DNA of 37,056 nt from Gnetum montanum (lineage: Eukaryota; Streptophyta; Gnetopsida; Gnetales; Gnetaceae). Location: NCBI GenBank assembly GCA_015680685.1, contig MNCI01005936.1:48305-85360 (forward strand), read 5' to 3'. Shown one piece after another: positions 31,241-37,056 of the stretch (within the stretch, counting starts at the first letter, position 1; each line of letters begins with the position of its first letter). Made by a program: the position numbers and the translations under genes. The notes under the pieces are model-generated. The model saw only the letters and a program-made list of their open reading frames with translations. It was not told the origin of the DNA and did not search any database.

Positions 31241-32799
31241 GCTCTTGCTCCCTATGAATGGGTATTACATGTCCTAAAGAAAAAATTAAAAGTCTTTATC
31301 AAGTCGAAGCTCCCTAAGGTAGGAGTCAAGCTAAGGAATCAGAAATTACAAGAAGACTACTAAGCTTGCCATCCAAGACTTATTACATGAATACTGCACA
31401 AGTGTTAAAAGAATTATTAATTCATAATCAAAAAATTTTGCATGAGGGATATGTGGTTTTCTTGTTTCACTCTATCAACAATTGCTCATAACCTTCTATG
31501 TAGAGCCCTACTTATGTACATGTGACCTTAACAATTAATATACTATGTGCTATGTGGGCCTTGGGAGCTTAAACCCCATGCACATGAGCCATTTTTCACA
31601 ACAATTGTTAACATTTTCTTATGTTTAACCACTTTTGGTAACAATTATCGAAGAGAGAGAGCATGCAATTGTTAACTCTGATGTTTCCAATTTTGCATGA
31701 TCCGTAATGATATTGAATATTAATTACCATGTTGTTGAGCTAAATTTTTAGCATGACATTCCCAATTTGCAATTTTCTTTATCTTATGTTCACCTGCATT
31801 ACATCCAAAGACAGGTTAAATTTAATTTAATTTTTTTAACTGCAATTTAAAGAATGTTAATTGCAATTTGTTTAACATTCTTATCAGAACAGTTGGCAAT
31901 TAATTATTAACAAGAAGCATGTGCTATGCCCAAAACAAATTGTCATCCAAAGTTAACATGATGACAATCAATTGTTATTGAAAGTCTACTCATGTGTGAG
32001 GCCTCAAGCACTCAGCAGTGGAATGTCTTAGGTCAGTTTAGAATGACAGTGAGTCAATCGTGAGTTTGGAGTAGGATGTGGGGGCTGATTTTGTCTAAAA
32101 TGCAAGCAAACTACGAGTCACAATGGGTCACCATAGCTACTGCAAGTTGACCATGGGTTGCAGCAAATGTAAATATGCTTCTGATTTCTGATGCAGGTTG
32201 AAAGCATGAGAGCTGTGGGTCATAGTAGACACCAAATTCTCAAGAAGACTGCAAGTCACAATCAAAAACAGTGTGAAATACCACAAGTCACAGTTTGATT
32301 AGAGATTTTCACAAGAAGAGCCACAAATGGACAGCAAGAAATAAAGGAGGTTGCAATCAAGTCATGGTGACTGCAATGCCACAAAAATGAAAACAGATCA
32401 GACTTTGAAATTCAAATTTATGGGCATCTATTGGCCTAATCCTTCATACATAAGCTACAAAACATCAAAAGCAACACAAAATTTCAAAGCAAACATCCAT
32501 GCAAGTCAATTCAAATACCTAGGGTTGATCTTCCTTTGATCATAAAATATAAGAAAATGTGAACAAATTCTTCAACCGCTCACTTGGAGGTCTTAGATCT
32601 AGAACAAAGATGTCTAGAACCATTATCAAATGCCTTCTAACATCATTTTTCCCTTCAGTTAGCTTCATGCAAATAATTTTGATTGAAATTGTAAAATCAA
32701 ACAAGGATTCTAAGAAGATCCACAAGAATCCCTTAAAACCCTTGCAAGATCAGATGAAATTGAGTTGATATTTTGTGAAATTGTAATGAAATACTTCAA
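31241..32799. other. Non-coding, nothing recognised
   Basis: AT-rich. Between about 32000 and 32360 words such as AAGTCACA and GGGTCA recur loosely, but no repeat unit can be defined. Confidence 0.4.
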
Positions 32800-33425
32800 A
32801 TATAATCTCCAATATGTAATTCAAACATCAAACTTCTTAGAATTCATGGATCTAAACAAATGAGCTGAGAAATATTGTGACACACCTTGGGAACATATAA
32901 AATAGATTGTGAAATGAGAAATGATTGTGAAATAACTGTAAAATCTGAAATTGATTGTGAACAATTGTGAAATTTGATGCGAAATGACTATGAAAATCTG
33001 GGCTACAATATGATCTATGCTATGACCCCCTCTTTGAAATAACAAAGAAAACAAGAAAGAGCTTAAGGCTTAAGAACTTCAGCACAACGGACTTCTTCTC
33101 CTTCTCCATTGATTGGAAGGAGAGCACAATAACAAAGCAATGAGCTTTAACACAACAGCCTCACATCAAGTTTGAATTGAGAGCCTTGGGCTTTTTTATA
33201 GTTTTGAAGAAGGGGACATATAACATAAAACCCCTTTCTCACTTTTGTCCTTATGCTAACATGAAGTTTTAAAACATAAAACTTCATGAACTTTTACATC
33301 TAACTCCTAACTTACTTTGACAAACATAAAAGTGAACATAACAAAAGACTAAAACAAGCCATAAAACATAAATATCATAGCATGTGCCTTGAGGGATCAA
33401 TACCATTTCTAGACTATACTCAACA
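32800..33425 (-). repeat. Ty1/copia 3' LTR (end uncertain)
   Basis: Reading leftward, the LTR begins TGTTGAGTATAGTC at 33425, directly after a purine-rich stretch AAAGTAGGGAA (33426-33436) that serves as polypurine tract. This arrangement is standard for plant copia elements. A TATA box, TATAAAAAA (33192-33200), lies about 225 bp in. The 3' end could not be fixed; about 32800 is a guess. Confidence 0.5.
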
Positions 33426-33483
33426 TTCCCTACTTTAGATTGGAAATTGGATTTAGAATCGTAACATTTCAAGTTTGGGGATA

Positions 33484-34450
33484 TCATCTTTGTTCCTTGT
33501 TGACTTTTGAGCACCCAATCATCCTCATGGAATAATCATATACGTAAGCCTGTAATGGATTTTTGAGCACATCAGCAAGATGATCAATGCTTTGAACATG
33601 AGTGGGCTTCACAATGCCCTCCTTGACCTCATTCTTTATAAAATAAACTTTGATCTCAAGGTATTTAGACTTTTTGTGAATAGCATGCTCATTTGACAAC
33701 TGAATTGCAATAGTGTTATCAACCATCATTTTTATGGGCAAATTGATTTCAAAGCCCAATTGTGTAAACAACTTCTTTATTTGCAAACATTCAACCATTG
33801 AATTGAATTCAGCCTCACATGAAGAGAAGCTCACACCAGTTTGCTTCTTTGTCTTCTAGTACATTGGATTTGGCCCATGGAAAATGAAACAATAGGAGGT
33901 GGAATTCCTATAATCCACATCTCTACCCAAATTTGCATCACAAAAGGCATGAAAGTGTTTATCTCCCTTGATGGATTTTATGCAAAAATCAATGGTTTCC
34001 TTCACATACCTTAGACAATGTTTCAATGCATTCAATTGGGACTATCTTGGCTCTTGCATGAATTTATACAACAACAATGTAGCAAATTCCAAATCTAGCC
34101 TGCTATGACATAAAATCTAAAAGTGAGTCAATCATACCTCTATACAAAGTAACATCTACAAATGGTGTTTCATCCTTTCTTGAGAACTTCATGTATTGAG
34201 GAAGTGAAGTGTCTGCAATTTGTGCTTCAGCCAATCCATACTTTTCTACAATGGCTTATGCATATCTAGATTGGTGCATTTTCAAACAATCTTCTTCTTG
34301 GTGAATTTGAATCCCAAAAAAATATTTTATGACTCTCAAGTCCTTTATTTCAAATTCCTTCTTCATATCACACCTAAACTTTTCATTCAACTTCTCACAA
34401 GTAGCCATAAAAACAAGATCATGAACATAAAGAGAAATCATTGTGAAATC
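33484..34450 (-). pseudogene. Ty1/copia pol, RT C-terminus and RNase H
   Basis: Reverse transcriptase of a copia element resumes at 34450 with DFTMISLYVHDLVFMATC; motif C YVDD is YVHD, a lost catalytic Asp. It continues KKEFEIKDLRVIKYFFGIQI and SRYAYAIVEKYGL-like sequence. RNase H follows with FCDANLGRDVDYRNSTSYC, VSFSSCEAEFNSM (usual SSTEAEY) and DNTIAIQLSNEHAIHKKSKY. The frame ends SKVNKEQR at 33484, about 50 bp before the polypurine tract. Several stops; a pseudogene. The N-terminal part of the same protein lies at 35887-36425, displaced by TE-7. Confidence 0.9.
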
Positions 34451-34958
34451 AAAGCCGAAGTCGACACTAGAACCACTGTGGCAAGCGGTGGTGGTTCTGG
34501 TGGACCGCTTCTTTGTGCATTCCGGGAACGCTTGGAAGCTGCTAGGGGTTCACTTCACCCTCATGTGTTGCCTGCGTAGGGAGTACTTGGTCAATTTGCC
34601 TTGTTTTTTCCTTGCCGTTATGTGCCGATAGAGGCAGGGTACCCATTCAAGTCTTATATTAGCTCTGTGGAGGGGAGACCAACATGCAGCCACAAGGGTC
34701 CCCTGTCCAGGCCATGTCTAGTTGGAGATGATCGAATTGTGTTCCTCTTGGGGTGGTAGACCTTACCTCCGGGTCAGAGAATTTCAGTAAGCTAGAGGGG
34801 AAAGGGGGGGGATCTATACTTAGAGGGGGTTTCGAGGGATGACTCAGGGGCACGCCCTTGCACCTCCTTGAACAAAGGAAGGATAGGTTGGCTACGACAT
34901 TTCCAAAGGAGGTGGCGGATGTGGGGGGTGAGGATTCCCCCCCCCCCCCCCACCCTGG

Positions 34959-35575
34959 GTGCATGAGGTGGTGGCACTGCCAAGGGAAGAGGAACGGGTG
35001 CTTTGGGAGGCCAAGTGGCACCGTAGGGAGGAGGAGTTCCAACGGAAATTGGAGCTGTTGGAGCAACAACAAGCTAAGGCCACCAAGGAGGAGAAGATCT
35101 GTCGAGATCTAGCGGAGGCAACAACTTTACAAGTGTTAGAGGTGAACCTCCAACAACGTATTAGGGAGGAGTTGTTGGAGGAGGCGCAACTCCAAGAGGC
35201 ACAAGAGCAGGAGGCACAAGAATGCCTAGCACTGGAGGAGCAAGAGGTGGCCTAGATCCAACAACAACTAGATCAGGTGCATGTGGACAATGCACAGTCT
35301 TGGTTGCATCAAGGGCGTTGCCCCTATGTCATAATGGATATTAGGTGCAACGTGCCCTGGGGAGCACTAAGAAGACACATCAAGATGAGGGGGAAGGAGC
35401 TACATCCAGATGGAAAAGGGGATGTAGCAAAATGTTTGAGAGAAAGGCAGAAGCATTTAAGGACTTTCAATATGCTGCAATGTTCATGAACACAAAATAG
35501 CATATGGCTATTCTAGATGCCATACATGGCCTTGAGCGAAATATCTGCCGTTGCACGCAGCTTCCTTATTGTTTA
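34959..35575 (+). pseudogene. TE-7 coiled coil + J-domain-like region with HPD
   Basis: One frame from 34959 to about 35430 with a single TAG after EEQEVA. First comes about 105 residues of coiled coil (VLWEAKWHRREEEFQRKLEL, then QQRIREELLEEAQLQEAQEQ). The J-like module follows: CPYVIMDIRCNVPWGALRRH and GKELHPDGKGDVAKC, with HPD at 35403-35411. After a frameshift, helix III reads AFKDFQYAAMFMNTK, with the C-terminus MAILDAIHGLERNICRC...LP. The D of HPD is kept but the usual following Lys is Gly. It is the best preserved coiled-coil region of the family in this window. Confidence 0.65.
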
Positions 35576-35886
35576 TAGAAGGGTTGGGGTTTTTGGGGTC
35601 CACGGGTCATTGAGTTTTGGTTTTGTCTATGTGATTCGAATTTGACAGGGCCAGGGCTATCTGAAGAGCCCGGGGGGGTGACAGGCTAGCTCGATTTTGT
35701 GTTGGGGGAGGAAAGTGGTAATATGGACCCCCTTTGTATTTTGACATGTTTTGACACATTGGGAATATGTTGGGGGTCCAGGGGAGAGGCCTCCCCTCAT
35801 TTTTGGGGTTGTTTCACTTTCTTGTAACCTTCCTGTAAATTTGCTTTCTGATTAATACATCCCAATTTTTTTCTAGGAAAGAAAAA
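35576..35886 (+). other. TE-7 3' UTR
   Basis: GT/GC-rich. It contains ATGGACCCCCTTTGTATTTT and GGGGAGAGGCCTCCCCTC (a self-complementary stretch able to form a short hairpin, also present as GGGGAGCGGCCTCCCTTC in TE-5). It ends CCTGTAAATTTGCTTTCTGA, then a T run and GGAAAGAAAAA. Confidence 0.75.
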
Positions 35887-36425
35887 CCCCCTTGTTTAAA
35901 ATAGAAAGTGGGTTCAAACATGCAACTCTTGTATTCACTCTTCAACAAATAATCATTGATATGGTGGTACCAACCTCTTGGAGCTTGCTTTAGGTCATAC
36001 AAAGCTTTGTGCAATCTAAAAACTTTATGTTCTTTCTTACCCTTTGACTTCAAAACCTTTAGGCTGAAAATTATAAACATGTTCTTACAATGTGTCATTC
36101 AAAAAAGCAGAATTAGCATCCATTTGATATAATTTCATACCTCTATGAGTAGCAAGCGAGACCTTTAGTTTGATGATCTCAAAATGAGCAAGCGATGAAA
36201 AATTTTCATCATAATGAACATGTTTTTTCTACTGAAAACCTTTAGCAACATGTCTTGCCTTATGAGTAACAATAGCACCAACTTCATTGAACTTTGTTTT
36301 GAACACCCACTTTGTGTCAATCATTTTCTTTCCTTGTGGCCTATCCACCAATTCACATGTTTGATTTTTTTGAATTGCATTCATTTCTTTCTATTTTTTG
36401 AAAAAACTTCAGGCATGAAATTAAA
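35887..36425 (-). pseudogene. Ty1/copia pol, reverse transcriptase N-terminal half
   Basis: The start of the copia RT (RVT_2), read leftward: MNAIQKNQTCELVDRPQGKK, IDTKWVFKTKFNEVGAIVTH, KARHVAKGFQ then a TAG, HYDENFSSLAHFEIIKLKVS, YQMDANSAFLND (motif A, Asp present), and VFRLHKALYDLKQAPRGWY (the hallmark LYGLKQAPRxWY of copia). It ends FEPTFYFKQG at the TE-7 junction. One or two frameshifts and several stops. It is interrupted on the right near 36425 by TE-6. Confidence 0.92.
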
Positions 36426-36429
36426 TTAA

Positions 36430-37056
36430 ACATAGTATGTACAGCATATGAACATCAAAAAGAGGGAGAGAGAATCTCCCCTTGTTCCAAAATGGGGAAC
36501 GATCCCCCTCCAAACCCCGAACACACCAGAAACCCACTTCAAGGATTCAAGACAAAAATGCCAATACCTGCTAAAGCGCCGGTCTGGGTACGGGTCTCCC
36601 GCCTCCCTTGGGAGCTGTGGAACCTCGAATTTCTGCGCCAAATCGCGGATTTCTTCGGGGAGTTCATCGCTTTTGACCGGGTCACCATGTCCATGGAGTG
36701 CATGGGCTTCGCCCGGTTCTGCGTTTGGCGCCCGTTGACAAAAAAGGACCTCATCCGGGAGGTGATTCTGGAACTCCCTGGAGGGGAGGAGAAACTCGAG
36801 GTGGCATTTGAGAATCTGGAGACGGCGGACGGCCCCCAGCGCTGCCCGGCCACCCAAGGACCCCTACGGGCCGGTTGCGTGCGATGCGGCAAACCTGGGC
36901 ACCAGGTGGCTACTTGTCGCATGCCAGGCCGGGCGCAGCCAAGACCCCAGCCCCGACAGCTCTTTGAAGGAGGTGAATGGGTCACCATGGGTCGCAAAGG
37001 CCGTTTACGCCCGACCTCCAACGCGCCACCCCACCAGAACCCCCCCCCAGAAACAC
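36430..37056 (+). mobile_element. LINE TE-6: GC-rich ORF1 piece running off the window
   Basis: A sharp change from AT-rich copia to GC-rich LINE sequence. From about 36540 rightward it is ORF1 in plus sense. The stretch 36430-36540 instead looks like a LINE 3' UTR and tail in the minus sense (reverse complement GGAACAAGGGGAGATTCTCT, then an AT-rich TTTAATTTAATTTC end), suggesting an inverted structure. Confidence 0.7.
36558..37056 (+). CDS. TE-6 ORF1, open to window edge (DUF4283 end + intact CCHC)
   Basis: An uninterrupted frame of at least 166 codons, the best preserved LINE coding sequence here, in a frame open from before 36492. ATG 36558 is the first Met inside recognisable ORF1 sequence but is internal to DUF4283, so the natural N-terminus is missing. 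Blocks: APVWVRVSRLPWELWNLEFL, DFFGEFIAFDRVTMSMECMG, FARFCVWRPLTKKDLIREVI, ELPGGEEKLEVAFENLETAD. The zinc knuckle CVRCGKPGHQVATC is intact. A basic, Pro/Arg/Gln-rich tail follows (GRAQPRPQPRQLFEGGEWV). The role is binding LINE RNA in the ribonucleoprotein. Absence of stops suggests it is the youngest LINE in the window. The 3' end lies outside. Confidence 0.85.
   Translation, partial: MPIPAKAPVWVRVSRLPWELWNLEFLRQIADFFGEFIAFDRVTMSMECMGFARFCVWRPLTKKDLIREVILELPGGEEKLEVAFENLETADGPQRCPATQGPLRAGCVRCGKPGHQVATCRMPGRAQPRPQPRQLFEGGEWVTMGRKGRLRPTSNAPPHQNPPPET

Larger units (their letters stand above)
34451..35886 (+). mobile_element. LINE TE-7: 5'-truncated copy inserted in copia RT
   Basis: A 1.44-kb LINE piece in opposite orientation to copia. 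It splits the copia RT between FYFKQG (right side) and DFTMISLYVHD (left side); removing it restores reading except for about two extra C at the junction. Content: end of the plant-transposon-like domain (AVVVLVDRFFVHSGNAWKLL, YLVNLPCFFLAVM), linker, C15 run (34937-34951), coiled coil, J-like module, and a 3' UTR ending AGGAAAGAAAAA as in TE-5. No long target-site duplication was found. Confidence 0.9.

Overview
The window comes from the nuclear genome of a green plant. Five short exons on the minus strand (between 3853 and 29213) splice in frame into 110 residues of a chloroplast-type LepA/EF4 translation GTPase. Two of these exons are separated by one intron of about 24.4 kb (4427-28849), while the other visible introns are 141-241 bp. 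A giant intron packed with old, heavily mutated retroelements points to a large-genome plant, most likely a gymnosperm. That placement is inference; no species can be named from the sequence.

Layout: 1-2905 LINE remnants (TE-1 minus, TE-2 plus); 3853-4426 three LEPA exons; 4427-28849 the giant intron, holding a nearly full-length plus-strand LINE (TE-3, 6164-12338, with a target-site duplication), an unidentified degenerate minus-strand reading frame (about 12900-15569), a 5'-truncated LINE (TE-5, 16309-17414, with a 12-bp target-site duplication), an LTR-like repeat (17468-17949), two tRNA-headed SINE copies (about 19331 and 20915) and a large minus-strand LINE (TE-4, 21757-about 27400); 28850-29213 two more LEPA exons; 30767-31240 a second copy of the LTR-like repeat; about 32800-36425 a minus-strand Ty1/copia pol and 3' LTR, split by another LINE (TE-7, 34451-35886); 36430-37056 a well-preserved LINE ORF1 piece (TE-6).

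The main novelty is the LINE family. TE-3 and TE-4 have the usual plant L1 plan: ORF1 with DUF4283 and a CCHC knuckle, then ORF2 with an APE-type endonuclease, reverse transcriptase and zf-RVT. Downstream of the zf-RVT they carry an extra coding region of about 450 codons: a globular domain resembling the putative plant transposon protein domain, a Glu/Gln/Arg-rich coiled coil, and a C-terminal J-domain-like (DnaJ) module with an HPD or HPN motif. Parts of the same coiled coil and J-like module recur in 5'-truncated copies TE-2, TE-5 and TE-7. The module is therefore part of the transposon family, not one captured host exon. All copies here look dead, with frameshifts and many in-frame stops, most of which look like CAG to TAG changes.
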